Shown here: positions 1 through 8,950 of the stretch, piece after piece
Position numbering within the stretch: the first letter of the stretch is position 1
How the letters are laid out: each line of letters begins with the position of its first letter
Assembly: GCF_001421805.1 (NCBI RefSeq)
Contig: NZ_LMLC01000001.1
Span: 248,001-312,000 of the forward strand
Length of the DNA: 64,000 bases
Source: Sphingomonas sp. Leaf34
Lineage (GTDB): Bacteria > Pseudomonadota > Alphaproteobacteria > Sphingomonadales > Sphingomonadaceae
Direction: 5' to 3'
Made by a program: the position numbers and the translations under genes
Notes under the pieces: generated by a model
Database searches by the model: none
Told to the model about the DNA's origin: nothing
What the model saw: only the letters and a program-made list of their open reading frames with translations

Positions 1-408
1 GGTGATCGCGGGCTGCGTCCGGTGATCGAAATCGGTCGCGCCTTCGCCGTATCGGCGCTGGATCTGGACGCCGGTGATCCGCTGCAGCGCCTCGACCGTG
101 TTGGCGTCGGGCAGCTTGCCGATGTCCTGCGCATTGACCGAGTCGACGATCTGGTCGGAATTTCGCTTGATCGCCTGCGCGGACCGCAGGCTCTCGCGCA
201 CGCCGGTAACGACGATGTCGTCGCTCGACACGCCTTGCGCGGCGGCCTGATCGGCGTTGAGCGTCCCGCGCGTCGGCGCGGACGTGGATCCGGACGCGGT
301 CTGCGCCGACACCGGCGTCGGCACGCTCTGCGCGAAGCCTGGTGTCGCTACGGTCACGATCGCTGCGAGCGATCCTCCGATCAACATCCGCGTACGCAAC
401 CGAACCAT
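1..408 (-). CDS. TonB-dependent receptor, N-terminal part (runs off the left edge)
   Basis: First 136 residues of an outer-membrane TonB-dependent receptor; the beta barrel lies outside the window. From the ATG at 408 the protein has a basic start (MVRLRTR), a hydrophobic core and a signal-peptidase site near GFA-Q26, then a Thr/Ser/Ala-rich linker. A TonB box, DDIVVTG (residues 63-69), is followed by the beginning of the plug domain (KLPDANTVEALQRITGV), a hallmark of the large sphingomonad/Caulobacter receptor family that imports oligosaccharides and similar ligands. It is divergent from the FadR-type regulator and next to a secreted GH30-like glycosidase, so a carbohydrate ligand is a reasonable inference, but the substrate cannot be read from this fragment. 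Confidence 0.9.
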   Translation of the reverse strand, partial: MVRLRTRMLIGGSLAAIVTVATPGFAQSVPTPVSAQTASGSTSAPTRGTLNADQAAAQGVSSDDIVVTGVRESLRSAQAIKRNSDQIVDSVNAQDIGKLPDANTVEALQRITGVQIQRRYGEGATDFDHRTQPAIT

Positions 409-490
409 CGTCTACATCCTCCCTATTGCAGCGTCGTCGGCCTGTTGAACGCCCGCGAAAGCGCCTGTTTGCCGATCGTTGGGAAGACTG

Positions 491-516
491 AATACTGTAT
501 TTCTATTGTAGGACAA
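491..516. promoter_or_regulatory. Candidate operators for the FadR-type regulator
   Basis: Two small palindromes lie in the 178-bp gap between the divergent receptor and regulator genes: AATAC-T-GTATT (491-501) and TTGT-AGG-ACAA (506-516). The second fits the T-N-G-T-(N)3-A-C-N-A pattern typical of FadR-subfamily GntR operators. The position would allow control of both divergent genes. Binding is inferred. Confidence 0.45.
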
Positions 517-586
517 GAGCATTTTTGTGTAGGGTGTGTTCGATGCCGTACCGATCCAGCTAAGGCGTATCCAAAGGGGGATCGAA

Positions 587-1300
587 ATGTCAGACCTTCC
601 CAGGCGACGGACATCGCATACGCAATTGGCGCGTGACCTCGGGATCGAAATCGTGACCGGCGCGCATCCGGTCGGCGCGACTCTTCCCACCGAACACGAG
701 ATCGCCGAGCAGCGCGGCGTCTCGCGCAGCCTGGTCCGCGAGGCGCTCAGGATACTCGGCGCGAAGGGCCTGCTCGAGAGCAAACCCAAGACCGGCACGC
801 GGATCCGCGAGCGCGCGGTCTGGAACCTGCTCGACCCCAACGTGCTCGCCTGGATGTTCGAAGGCGAGCCTGCGGTCGGCTTCGTCCGCAGCCTGTTCCA
901 GCTGCGCCTGATCATCGAGCCGTCCGCCGCCGAACTCGCCGCGACGTTCCGCACGACCCGGCATCTCTCGAGGATGGGGCATGCACTCGAACAGATGCAG
1001 AACCACGGCCTTGCGAGCCCGATCGGTCAGGCGGCCGATCAAAGCTTTCATCATGTCATCCTGGAGGCGGCGCGGAACGAACTGCTCGTCAGCCTGGGGG
1101 GCAGCATCGGCGCCGCGGTGCGATGGACGACGATCTTCAAGCATCGCCAGACGCGCAAGCCGAGCGATTCAATGCCGCAACACCGCGCGCTGTTCGAGGC
1201 GATCGCCGACGCCGACCCCGCAGGTGCGCGCGCCGCGACGATGGCGCTCATCGCGCAGGCACAAGTCGATACCGAACTGTCCCTGCGTGCAACGGACTGA
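587..1300 (+). CDS. FadR-subfamily GntR transcriptional regulator
   Basis: 237-residue DNA-binding regulator. Residues about 10-75 form the GntR winged helix (THTQLARDLG..., GVSRSLVREALRILGAKGLLES); residues about 90-225 are the all-helical FCD ligand-binding domain. An upstream in-frame ATG at 536 is possible, but the ATG at 587 has a strong AAGGGGG ribosome site 6-7 bases away, so I use it. Regulators of this type usually repress sugar-acid or sugar catabolic genes and are released by a metabolite. Its neighbours, a divergent TonB receptor and a downstream secreted glycosidase, fit a local carbohydrate-response role. The effector is unknown. Confidence 0.88.
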   Translation: MSDLPRRRTSHTQLARDLGIEIVTGAHPVGATLPTEHEIAEQRGVSRSLVREALRILGAKGLLESKPKTGTRIRERAVWNLLDPNVLAWMFEGEPAVGFVRSLFQLRLIIEPSAAELAATFRTTRHLSRMGHALEQMQNHGLASPIGQAADQSFHHVILEAARNELLVSLGGSIGAAVRWTTIFKHRQTRKPSDSMPQHRALFEAIADADPAGARAATMALIAQAQVDTELSLRATD

Positions 1301-1343
1301 AGCGGACCGCCAAGCAAACACCATTGTATCGAGGAGCCAAAGC

Positions 1344-2873
1344 ATGATCCACAGCACGCGCCGCATCGGCATCACCATCCTCGCGCTGGTCGCGACACCG
1401 TCGAGCGCGCGGATTGCGCCACCGGTTCAGGCGCCGCCAATCCAAGCGCCAGCAATCCGGGCGGCACCAGTCCAGGATGGCGTCGCGATCACGCTCCGTC
1501 CCGCGATCGATCGCCCCGGCACCGAGTTCGAAGGCTGGGGAACCGCGCTTGCCTGGTTCGCCAATGTTACCGGCGGCTACCCCGACGCGACCCGCGAACG
1601 CCTAGCCGACCTGTTCTATGGTAAGCAGGGCCTTGGCTGGACGATCGCGCGCTACAATATCGGCGGTGGCAATGCCGCGACGACGCTGCCCTACCTCCGC
1701 ACCGGCGCCGCCGTACCGGGGTTCTGGCGGCAGCCCGCCGCCGCAGTCGCCAGCGACTGGTGGCGGCCCGAGGATCCGGCGATGTGGGACTGGTCCGCCG
1801 ATGCGAACCAGCGCTGGTGGCTCGACGCGATCAAGCACCGCGTTGCCGCCCCGATATTCGAGGCATTCTCGAACTCGCCGCCCGCGTTCATGACCGTCAG
1901 CGGCCGCGTATCCGGCGCGGTCAAAGGCACCGACGACAATCTCCGCCCCGGTCAAGAGCGTCCGTTCGCCACCTATCTCGCACGCGTCGTCGGCGAACTC
2001 GAGCGTCGCCACCAGATTCGTTTCCGCACGCTGTCGCCGGTCAACGAGCCCAATACCGATTACTGGTTCGCCGCGAACACGCAGGAGGGCGCACATTGGT
2101 CGCCCGCCCGACAGGCGACGATGATCGACGCAACCGCCGCCGCGCTCGACGCCGCCGGCCTCGACACCGCGATCGCTGCGCCCGACGAGACCAACGCCCA
2201 TCTGTTCGTCGCCGATTGGGCCGCCTACCCGCCAGCGACGCGGGCGCGGATCGGCCAGCTCAACGTGCACAGCTATGGGACCGTCCACCAGACCGCGGTG
2301 CGCGATATCGCCCGCGCCGCGAATATCCGGCTGTGGATGAGCGAGGACGACACCCCACTCGACAAGGATCCCGAATCCTTCGTCGACATGGCGTCCGGCC
2401 TGGCGTTCGGCGAACATGTCGTCCAGGATCTGAAGCGGCTCGAACCCGCGGCGTGGGTTTTTTGGCAGGCGGTCGAGAATTTCAGCGGGAAGGACGGCAA
2501 GCCGGGTTCGAACTGGGGGCTCGTCAAGATGGACCTGAACGCCGCCCCGGCCGCGCCGCACCCGATCCAGATCACCCCGAAATACTGGGTGATGGCGTCG
2601 TTCAGCCGCTATCTGCGCCCTGGCTACCGACTGGTCCCCGTCGACGACGCGGACACGATCGGCGCGTCCTCGCCCGATGGCCGCACGCTGATCCTGGTCC
2701 ATGTCAACGGCGGGTCGATCGCGCGGCGGCTGACGATCGCGCTGCCGAACGCCCAGGTGCGCGATGTCGTCGTGACCGATGCGACGCATCACGCCGCCAG
2801 CGTCGGCGGATCGGGCGCCGCGACGATCGCGCGGCCCCGCTCGGTCACGACGATCCTGCTCGACGTGAAATAG
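1344..2873 (+). CDS. Secreted GH30-like glycoside hydrolase (endo-beta-1,6-galactanase type)
   Basis: 509 residues. The ATG at 1344 has a GAGGAG ribosome site and opens a signal peptide (residues about 1-22) followed by a Pro/Ala linker. The catalytic (beta/alpha)8 region has the clan GH-A signatures: SPVNEPNTDYW with probable acid/base Glu235, and WMSEDD with probable nucleophile Glu334. The FEGWGTALAWFA start of the barrel, the ARYNIGGGN strand and a C-terminal beta-sandwich are as in GH30 enzymes annotated as endo-beta-1,6-galactanases. It probably cleaves a beta-linked plant or fungal polysaccharide outside the cytoplasm. It lies 43 bp after the FadR-type regulator on the same strand. The exact substrate is inferred only from family resemblance. 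Confidence 0.82.
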   Translation: MIHSTRRIGITILALVATPSSARIAPPVQAPPIQAPAIRAAPVQDGVAITLRPAIDRPGTEFEGWGTALAWFANVTGGYPDATRERLADLFYGKQGLGWTIARYNIGGGNAATTLPYLRTGAAVPGFWRQPAAAVASDWWRPEDPAMWDWSADANQRWWLDAIKHRVAAPIFEAFSNSPPAFMTVSGRVSGAVKGTDDNLRPGQERPFATYLARVVGELERRHQIRFRTLSPVNEPNTDYWFAANTQEGAHWSPARQATMIDATAAALDAAGLDTAIAAPDETNAHLFVADWAAYPPATRARIGQLNVHSYGTVHQTAVRDIARAANIRLWMSEDDTPLDKDPESFVDMASGLAFGEHVVQDLKRLEPAAWVFWQAVENFSGKDGKPGSNWGLVKMDLNAAPAAPHPIQITPKYWVMASFSRYLRPGYRLVPVDDADTIGASSPDGRTLILVHVNGGSIARRLTIALPNAQVRDVVVTDATHHAASVGGSGAATIARPRSVTTILLDVK

Positions 2874-2963
2874 GCGTGGTTGCGCGGGACGAAGAGCGAT
2901 GCTGTGAATTTCCGGAGCATGCCGCTACAGCGGCGGCATACTTTAGGGGATTTGGCTCGTCAC

Positions 2964-3302
2964 ATGGCCCGCAAGCATTCGAAACATGGTCCCTATGAAG
3001 ACCTGACGCCCGACGCCGCGCCGCCGGCGCCGGCGGTCGCGTGCTGGCTGTGCGGACGGCCCACCGGCGCGACCATCGTCTGGCATCATCCCGTGCCGAA
3101 AAGCCGCGGCGGTCGCGACGTCGTACCGATGCATCCGATCTGCCAGCAGACGCTGACCGCCAATTTCACGAATTCGGAGCTCCAGCGCCACGGGATGGAT
3201 GTCGAGGGGCTGCTGGCGAACCCCGCGGTGCGCAAGTTTGTCGATTGGGTCGCGAACAAGGACCCCGACTTCACCGCGACGCTGACCAAGAAACAGCGCT
3301 GA
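2964..3302 (+). CDS. Small HNH-endonuclease-like protein
   Basis: 112 residues from the ATG at 2964. It has a zinc-binding CWLCGRP knuckle, then WHHPVPKSRGGRD, the HH of an HNH active site, followed by H-P-I-C and an Asn-containing helix (TANFTNSELQRHG). This is the pattern of small stand-alone HNH proteins common in sphingomonads. No partner methylase or toxin gene is adjacent, so a restriction role is not supported. The start is uncertain: an in-frame ATG at 2919 would add 15 residues but has poor ribosome-site spacing. It converges with the MFS gene, 26 bp apart. Confidence 0.7.
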   Translation: MARKHSKHGPYEDLTPDAAPPAPAVACWLCGRPTGATIVWHHPVPKSRGGRDVVPMHPICQQTLTANFTNSELQRHGMDVEGLLANPAVRKFVDWVANKDPDFTATLTKKQR

Positions 3303-3328
3303 AACATCCGGGAGGGGGGCGTAGCTGC

Positions 3329-4609
3329 TCAGCCCGCCCTCTTCTCCTTGGTTTCGGGCATCGCGACCACGTACAGTCCCAACCCGAGCGCGGCGATCGT
3401 CGCGAGCGTCAGGAAGCTGGCGGTGTACCCGGCCCAGACGATGATCGCCCCCGCCAGCGTCGCCGACAGCGCCGCCCCCAGCCCCTGCGCGCTGGCCACC
3501 GCGCCCTGGCTGACGTTGAAGCGGCCGGTGCCCTTGGTCAGATCGGCGATCACGACCGGGAACAGCGCGCCGAAGATCCCTGCCCCCACGCCGTCCAGCG
3601 CCTGCACCCCCACCAGCCACCACGGATTGTCCGACACGGTGTACAGCGCACCGCGCGCGGCAAGAAACGCGAACGCGACCAGGAACAGCGGCTTGGTGCC
3701 CCAGCGATCGGTGTGGCGACCGACCAGGATCGCAACCGGCACCATGACGAGCTGCGCCGCGACGATGCACGCGGCGGTAAGCGAGGTCGCCTGATCCTTG
3801 CCGACCGTCCGCGCGAGCAGCTGGCTGACCGAGGTCAGCATCGCCGCGTTGGCGAGGTGGAACAGGAATGCCGTGAGGGCGAAGATCATCAGCGACCTGT
3901 TCTCGAGCAACGTCTTCCAGCCGCTCGGCTGCGCGCAATCGTCGTCCGCCTCGTCGGGTTCGCAATCGAGCCCGCGCGCGACCGCGTTGTCGATGTCGTC
4001 GTTCTTCAGGCGCGACGCGCTGACGATGCTCGCAACGGTCAACCCGCCCATCAGCCAGAACACGACGACCGGGCCGAACTTCCACGCCAGCACACCCGCG
4101 AGCGCCGCCGAGACCGCATTGCCCGCGTGATTGAACGCTTCGTTGCGACCGACCCGCTTGGCGAACAGCTTCGGCCCGACCAGCCCGAGCGTGATCGCCG
4201 AGATCGCGGGGGCGAATACCGCGCCTGCGATCGCCGCGACGGACTGCGTGACGGCGACCGCCGTGAACCCGCTGACGATCGGCAGCGAGATGCTGCTGAG
4301 CGTGACCAGCAGCGCCGCGATCATCACGATCCGCGGCTTGTTCCTGGCGCGGTCGATCAGGCTGCCCGCGGGCGTCTGCGAAATGAGTCCGACGATCCCG
4401 GCGATCGTCAGCACCGCGCCGACGGTGGCCTCGTTCCAGCCATGCGCCGGCCCGCGCACCGCGATCAGGTAGATCGCGAGATAGGGGCCGAGGCCGTCGC
4501 GGACGTCGGCCAGAAAGAAGTTCAACGCGTCGAGCGTCCGCGTCGGGACCTTGCCGGACGGTCGATCTCCGCTCGTGCTTCGGGGCGGCATGTCCGCGAT
4601 CGTGGCCAT
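3329..4609 (-). CDS. MFS transporter
   Basis: 426-residue inner-membrane protein with about 12 hydrophobic helices in two halves separated by a hydrophilic, acidic central loop (CEPDEADDDCAQPSG, about residues 215-230). The first cytoplasmic loop has the MFS-like signature GSLIDRARNKPR, and the second half has the matching loop GRHTDRWGTKP. It lies alone on the minus strand. No substrate can be assigned; the overall pattern resembles multidrug-type MFS proteins of proteobacteria. Confidence 0.85.
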   Translation of the reverse strand: MATIADMPPRSTSGDRPSGKVPTRTLDALNFFLADVRDGLGPYLAIYLIAVRGPAHGWNEATVGAVLTIAGIVGLISQTPAGSLIDRARNKPRIVMIAALLVTLSSISLPIVSGFTAVAVTQSVAAIAGAVFAPAISAITLGLVGPKLFAKRVGRNEAFNHAGNAVSAALAGVLAWKFGPVVVFWLMGGLTVASIVSASRLKNDDIDNAVARGLDCEPDEADDDCAQPSGWKTLLENRSLMIFALTAFLFHLANAAMLTSVSQLLARTVGKDQATSLTAACIVAAQLVMVPVAILVGRHTDRWGTKPLFLVAFAFLAARGALYTVSDNPWWLVGVQALDGVGAGIFGALFPVVIADLTKGTGRFNVSQGAVASAQGLGAALSATLAGAIIVWAGYTASFLTLATIAALGLGLYVVAMPETKEKRAG

Positions 4610-4836
4610 CAGGAGTCCTTCAAAGTCGCTGTCCGTCGAGCGCTAAAGATCTGGCCGGCGGCAAAGTTTCCGACGCCGAAGAATATATACGATCCAGATT
4701 TATCCAATGATCCCGGAAGCTAAACCGAAACTGAACGACGATGTTCAGCTTCGAATCATGAAGAAAATGTCACGGAACGTTCGCCTGATCCTTGCGCTTG
4801 GCTGCGACCGTCGGGAATGACTTGGAAGAGACTATA

Positions 4837-5985
4837 ATGGCAGGGCTCCTTACCTGGATTCATTTTGGCGACCTGCATGTCGACGAGGCCGATGGGTATG
4901 AGGGACTGTCACGGTTTCGCGCACTCGCGGCGCTGGCGCAGACGCATGCCGGTCCGGAGTCGGCGGGCGGCACGGTCGATTTCGCCTTCCTGCCGGGTGA
5001 CAATGCCAATCACGGGACCCACGACCAATATGCGCGGATCGCCGACGCGATGACCGGATTGTCGCTCCCCTGGCATGTGCTGGCAGGCGATCATGATTTC
5101 GAACCCGGCGACCTGACCGCGATGCACGCGATCACGACGAACCTGGCGCCCTATGCCGTCACGATGAACGGCTATCGCTGCCTGTTCCTCGATATCGTCT
5201 CCGCGGGTGATGGTGGCCCCGATTTCCGGATCGATCCCGGCCAGCGACGGTGGATCGAGCGCGAACTGAGCGCGGCGACCGCCGCCACGCTGCGCAGCGT
5301 GGTCTTCATGCATGCCTATCCGGGCGACCTTCGGGACGACCCCGACGGCATTGCGGGGCTGTTCGCGGCGCACCGGGTCGCGTTCGTCGATACGGGCCAC
5401 ACGCATTACAACGAACTGCTCAACGACGGCCGCGTGGTATATGGCGCGACCCGCTCGACCGGCCAGATCGAAGAGGGCGCGGCGGGATTCTCCGTCGTGA
5501 CGCTCGACGACGGCATCCCGAGCTGGCGGTTCCAGGCGATCGACGATCCGTGGCCGCTGGTCCAGATCACTGCGCCCGCCGATCGTCGCCTGATTACCGA
5601 TCCCGACCATAGCGGTCATGTCCCGAACGGATCCTTCGTCGTCCGGGCAAAGATTCTCGGCGCCTCCGCCCCGGCCGAGGCTTTTGCGCGGCTAGACGAC
5701 GGCGCCGTGGTGGCGATGACGTATGACGGAGCCGGGCTGTGGGAGGCGACGATCGACGGCGTGGCCGACGGGCTTCACCGGTTAAGCGTGCGCAGCGATG
5801 GCGGCGAAGACGTGATCGAGATCCTGGTCCGCGCGCCCCGCCCGCTCGACCGTCCCGGGCCACCGCGCTTGAAGCGTAATGCACCGACCGCACTCGGCCG
5901 CGACGTCCATGCGATCGGCGCATGGCCGGACCGCGGGATCGACGGCGCGCAGCGCGGCCCTAACAAGAACGGCCTCGACTGGTGA
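4837..5985 (+). CDS. Metallophosphoesterase
   Basis: 382 residues from the ATG at 4837, which has a GGAAGAG ribosome site. All calcineurin-type metallophosphoesterase motifs are present in order: HFGDLHVD (Asp12, His14), GDNANHG, GDHDF, HAYPGD and GHTH, which supply the ligands of a two-metal centre. After about residue 245 comes a C-terminal beta-rich domain of about 110 residues that probably packs against the phosphatase domain. There is no signal peptide, so a cytoplasmic enzyme is likely. The substrate could be a phosphomonoester, phosphodiester or nucleotide. Confidence 0.85.
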   Translation: MAGLLTWIHFGDLHVDEADGYEGLSRFRALAALAQTHAGPESAGGTVDFAFLPGDNANHGTHDQYARIADAMTGLSLPWHVLAGDHDFEPGDLTAMHAITTNLAPYAVTMNGYRCLFLDIVSAGDGGPDFRIDPGQRRWIERELSAATAATLRSVVFMHAYPGDLRDDPDGIAGLFAAHRVAFVDTGHTHYNELLNDGRVVYGATRSTGQIEEGAAGFSVVTLDDGIPSWRFQAIDDPWPLVQITAPADRRLITDPDHSGHVPNGSFVVRAKILGASAPAEAFARLDDGAVVAMTYDGAGLWEATIDGVADGLHRLSVRSDGGEDVIEILVRAPRPLDRPGPPRLKRNAPTALGRDVHAIGAWPDRGIDGAQRGPNKNGLDW

Positions 5986-6049
5986 TCCGCATCAGCGACG
6001 GACACGCGTCAACGGCACCGCAGCCAGGTTCTTACGGGATGGCCCATAC

Positions 6050-7315
6050 GTGACACACCCCGACATGCTGGCCCGGTACGCGATCTGGGCGATCTGCTTC
6101 ATCGCGACGTTCGGCGTGATCACCCGGCCGTTCAAGCTCCCCGAAGCGGTCTGGGCGGTGACCGGCGCAGTCGTGCTGGTCGTGTTCGGCCTGATGCCGA
6201 TCGGCGCTGCCTGGCGCGCGGTGCTGGAGGGCGGCGACGTCTATCTGTTCCTGATCGGCATGATGTTGCTGTCGGAGGTGGCGCGCGCGGAAGGGCTGTT
6301 CGACTGGGTCGCGGTGCACGCGGTCCGGATGGCGAAGGGATCGACCAGCCGGCTGTTCGCGCTGGTGTTCGGAGTAGGCATCGTCGTGACGACGTTCCTG
6401 TCGAACGACGCGACCGCGGTCGTGCTGACGCCAGCGGTCTATGCCGCGGCGAAAAAGGCGAAGGCGGATCCGTTGCCGATGCTGTTTGCGTGCGCGCTGA
6501 TCGCCAATGCCGCGAGCTTTGTGCTGCCGATCTCGAACCCCGCCAATCTGGTGCTGTACGGTGGCAAGATGCCGACGCTCGGCGCCTGGATGGCGTCGTT
6601 CGCGGTGCCATCGGTGATGGCGATCGGCGTCACGTTCCTGATCCTGCGCTGGCTCGAGCGCGAGCGCCTGAGCGGCACATGCGAGACCGAGGTCGAGACG
6701 ATGACGCTGCCAAGGGGCGGCATGGTCGCGCTGATCGGTATCGTCGCGACGGCAGTGCTGCTGATCGTCGTGTCGGCGCGCGGCTATGATCTGGGGCTGC
6801 CAACGTGCCTGGCGGGTATCGCCACGACCGCGGCGATCAGTATCGGCGCACGGAAATCGCCCGTCGCGACACTACGGTCGGTGTCGTGGGCGGTGTTGCC
6901 GCTGGTCGCCGGGCTGTTCGTGCTGGTCGAGGCGCTGGCGAGCACCGGCGTCATCGCGATGCTTGCGCGCTGGCTGGCCGACGGTGCCGCCCGGTCGCCC
7001 GCCGCGACCGCCGGGATCGCCGGATCGATCCTCGCGTTCGGATCGAACCTGATGAACAACCTGCCCGCCGGGCTGATCGCAAGCACCACGCTCGGCCAGG
7101 CGCATGTCCCGCAGATCGTCACCGACGGGCTGCTGATCGGTGTCGATTTGGGGCCGAACCTGTCGATCACCGGCTCGCTGGCCACGATCCTGTGGCTGAC
7201 CGCGATCCGTCGCGAAGGCGAGGATGTCGGGTTCTGGCGGTTCCTGAAGGTCGGCGCGGTGGTCATGCCCCCCGCGTTGTTCGCCGCGCTGGGCGCCCGG
7301 TTGCTGATCGGCTGA
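6050..7315 (+). CDS. ArsB/SLC13-type ion transporter
   Basis: 421-residue membrane protein with about 11 helices. It carries the ArsB/NhaD/P-type features FLSNDATAVVLTPAV and LPISNPANL in the first half, and GSNLMNNLPAGL with GPNLSITGSLATILW in the second, forming two inverted half-repeats. Members extrude arsenite or exchange other anions or cations. No arsR or arsC is nearby, so arsenite specificity is only a possibility. GTG at 6050 has a GGGA ribosome site 10 bases upstream; ATG at 6065 is the alternative start. The gene ends at a bidirectional terminator shared with wrbA. Confidence 0.83.
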   Translation: MTHPDMLARYAIWAICFIATFGVITRPFKLPEAVWAVTGAVVLVVFGLMPIGAAWRAVLEGGDVYLFLIGMMLLSEVARAEGLFDWVAVHAVRMAKGSTSRLFALVFGVGIVVTTFLSNDATAVVLTPAVYAAAKKAKADPLPMLFACALIANAASFVLPISNPANLVLYGGKMPTLGAWMASFAVPSVMAIGVTFLILRWLERERLSGTCETEVETMTLPRGGMVALIGIVATAVLLIVVSARGYDLGLPTCLAGIATTAAISIGARKSPVATLRSVSWAVLPLVAGLFVLVEALASTGVIAMLARWLADGAARSPAATAGIAGSILAFGSNLMNNLPAGLIASTTLGQAHVPQIVTDGLLIGVDLGPNLSITGSLATILWLTAIRREGEDVGFWRFLKVGAVVMPPALFAALGARLLIG

Positions 7316-7331
7316 CCCCCGGTGCGAACAA

Positions 7332-7357
7332 CGACGCGGGCGTGGGCGCCCGCGTCG
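7332..7357. terminator. Bidirectional terminator hairpin between convergent genes
   Basis: A perfect 11-bp stem (7332-7342 with 7347-7357) around a TGGG loop lies in the 51-bp gap between the convergent ArsB-type gene and wrbA. T-richness after the stem is weak on both strands, so it may depend on the very stable stem. Confidence 0.65.
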
Positions 7358-7366
7358 CCTCTCTAA

Positions 7367-7969
7367 TCAGGCGGTCAGCTTGGCCGCCGTCTCGGCGATC
7401 CGCTTGCCCTGATAGCGGGCACCATCGAGTTCTTCGGTGCTCGGCATGCGGCTGCCATCGCCATCCGAGATCGTCGTCGCGCCGTAGGGCGAGCCGCCCT
7501 TGACCGTGTCGACGCCCATCTGCGCCTTAAACCCGTAATCGAGGCCGACGATCGTCATGCCGTGATGCAGCAGGTTGGTGATGATCGAGAACAGCGTCGT
7601 CTCCTGGCCGCCATGCTGGCTCGCGGTCGAGGTGAAGGCACCGCCGACCTTGCCGACCAGCGCGCCGGAGAACCACTGCCCACCGGTCGTATCCCAGAAC
7701 TGCGCCATCTGCGCGGGCATCCGGCCGAAGCGGGTCGGCGCGCCGACGATGATCGCGTCATACTGCTCGAGCGCGGCGGGGCCCTCGATCTCGGCATGCG
7801 CGGTATCGGTCTTGAAGTGCGCCGCCTCGACCACCGACTGTGGCGCGGTTTCGGCGACCCGGCGGATATCGACGTCGGCACCCCCGGCGCGGGCGCCCTC
7901 GGCAACCGCATCCGCCATCTGCTCGATATGGCCGTAGGACGAGTAATAGAGCACGAGAACCTTGGTCAT
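7367..7969 (-). CDS. wrbA: NAD(P)H:quinone oxidoreductase, WrbA type
   Basis: 200-residue flavodoxin-like FMN enzyme that reduces quinones by two electrons and avoids semiquinone radicals. The phosphate-binding loop [12 protein letters not shown] (residues 8-19) binds [16 protein letters not shown] and [10 protein letters not shown] complete the flavin site, and the [17 protein letters not shown] region is typical of WrbA. The length matches the family. It lies next to a pirin gene on the same strand with a 117-bp gap. A role in oxidative or quinone stress is likely from family knowledge. Confidence 0.93.
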   Translation of the reverse strand: MTKVLVLYYSSYGHIEQMADAVAEGARAGGADVDIRRVAETAPQSVVEAAHFKTDTAHAEIEGPAALEQYDAIIVGAPTRFGRMPAQMAQFWDTTGGQWFSGALVGKVGGAFTSTASQHGGQETTLFSIITNLLHHGMTIVGLDYGFKAQMGVDTVKGGSPYGATTISDGDGSRMPSTEELDGARYQGKRIAETAAKLTA

Positions 7970-8086
7970 TGTCAGTCTCCTTTATCGACGTACCCAGCCG
8001 ATGCTGGGATCTTCATCAGGTGAATGCGGCGGCCCGAACCGCGTATCTCAGCTTTCGCCGATGTGACGGATCAGGTCGCCGCGCGC

Positions 8087-8821
8087 TTATTCCGAGTCGA
8101 CCAGAACGATCTCGGCATCATCCTGTGCCGTGATCGTGACAGTCTGACCGCCGTGCAGCGCCGCGCCGTCGCGTGCGTCGAACGCTTCGTCGCCGATCGT
8201 GATCGCGCCCGTCGCCGGCACCAGATACACGTGGCGCCCGTCCTCGATGGCATAGTCGACGCTGTCGCCGGCCTTGAGCGTCGCCGCCAGGACACGGGCA
8301 TTCGCGCGGATCGGCAAGGCATCGCCGTCGCCCTCGAACCCGCTGGCGAGCGTCACGAACTGCCCCGACCGCTCGCCCTTCGGAAACGGCTTGGCACCCC
8401 AGCTCGGCGAGCCACCCTTACGCGAAGGCTCGATCCAGATCTGAAAGATCGTCGTCGTCTCGGGCTCGAGGTTGTATTCGGCGTGGCGGACGCCGGTGCC
8501 GGCGCTCATCACCTGGACGTCGCCCGCCTCGGTGCGGCCCGTGTTGCCGAGCGAATCCTGGTGCGTGATCGCCCCGCTGCGGACATAGGTGATGATCTCC
8601 ATGTCCTGGTGCGGATGTGGGGGGAAGCCCGAATTGGCGGCGATCTGGTCGTCGTTCCACACGCGGATCGCGCCCCAGCCCATCCGCGCCGGGTCGTAAT
8701 AGCTGGCGAACGAGAAATGGTGGCGGGCATTGAGCCAGCCATGATCGGCATGGCCGAGGCTTTCGAACGGTCGACGCTCGACGGCGGTGTCGGCGATCTT
8801 GGTCAGGGTCGTGGTCGTCAT
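8087..8821 (-). CDS. Pirin family protein (bicupin)
   Basis: 244 residues with the pirin bicupin fold. The N-terminal cupin carries the metal-binding cluster FPPHPHQDMEIITYV and later GTGVRHAEYN; the second cupin (about residues 165-244) lacks clear metal ligands, as is usual. Close relatives such as E. coli YhhW have quercetin 2,3-dioxygenase activity, but the physiological substrate is generally unknown. The gene is divergent from a LysR-type regulator across a 129-bp gap, an arrangement often seen for these pirins, suggesting that the regulator controls it. Confidence 0.9.
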   Translation of the reverse strand: MTTTTLTKIADTAVERRPFESLGHADHGWLNARHHFSFASYYDPARMGWGAIRVWNDDQIAANSGFPPHPHQDMEIITYVRSGAITHQDSLGNTGRTEAGDVQVMSAGTGVRHAEYNLEPETTTIFQIWIEPSRKGGSPSWGAKPFPKGERSGQFVTLASGFEGDGDALPIRANARVLAATLKAGDSVDYAIEDGRHVYLVPATGAITIGDEAFDARDGAALHGGQTVTITAQDDAEIVLVDSE

Positions 8822-8875
8822 GATAGGTCTCCACTGGTTGCAGCCAAGATAAGGGGAGCGATCGCGACGTAAATA

Positions 8876-8899
8876 GAAACGCTGGAAACCGATCGTTTC
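8876..8899. promoter_or_regulatory. Candidate LysR operator between pirin and lysR genes
   Basis: GAAAC occurs at 8876-8880 and again at 8885-8889, and the second copy pairs with GTTTC at 8895-8899 (arms separated by CGATC). This is the only clear dyad in the divergent intergenic region and is placed where a LysR regulator would bind. Function is inferred. Confidence 0.4.
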
Positions 8900-8950
8900 G
8901 GTGCTAGCGTAGCGATGGTCGGATCAACCACCCCGGCGGAGAGCCCCCTT

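Noticed and set aside
1602..2792. Long open frame on the minus strand (about 396 codons) opposite the GH30-like gene
   Set aside because: It is a shadow of the real gene in a high-GC region; composition (Arg/Gly/Asp-rich, no domain) and lack of ribosome site argue against coding.
2964..3302. HNH protein as part of a restriction-modification or mobile element
   Set aside because: No methylase, specificity gene, recombinase or repeat is adjacent; it is better kept as a stand-alone protein.
4774..4799. GGAAC followed at about 16 bases by CGCTT, resembling an EcfG stress promoter
   Set aside because: The -10 differs from CGTT and no other supporting site was seen; too weak to annotate.
6050..7315. 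Arsenic resistance operon
   Set aside because: The transporter resembles ArsB, but there is no arsR, arsC or arsH nearby, so substrate is left open.
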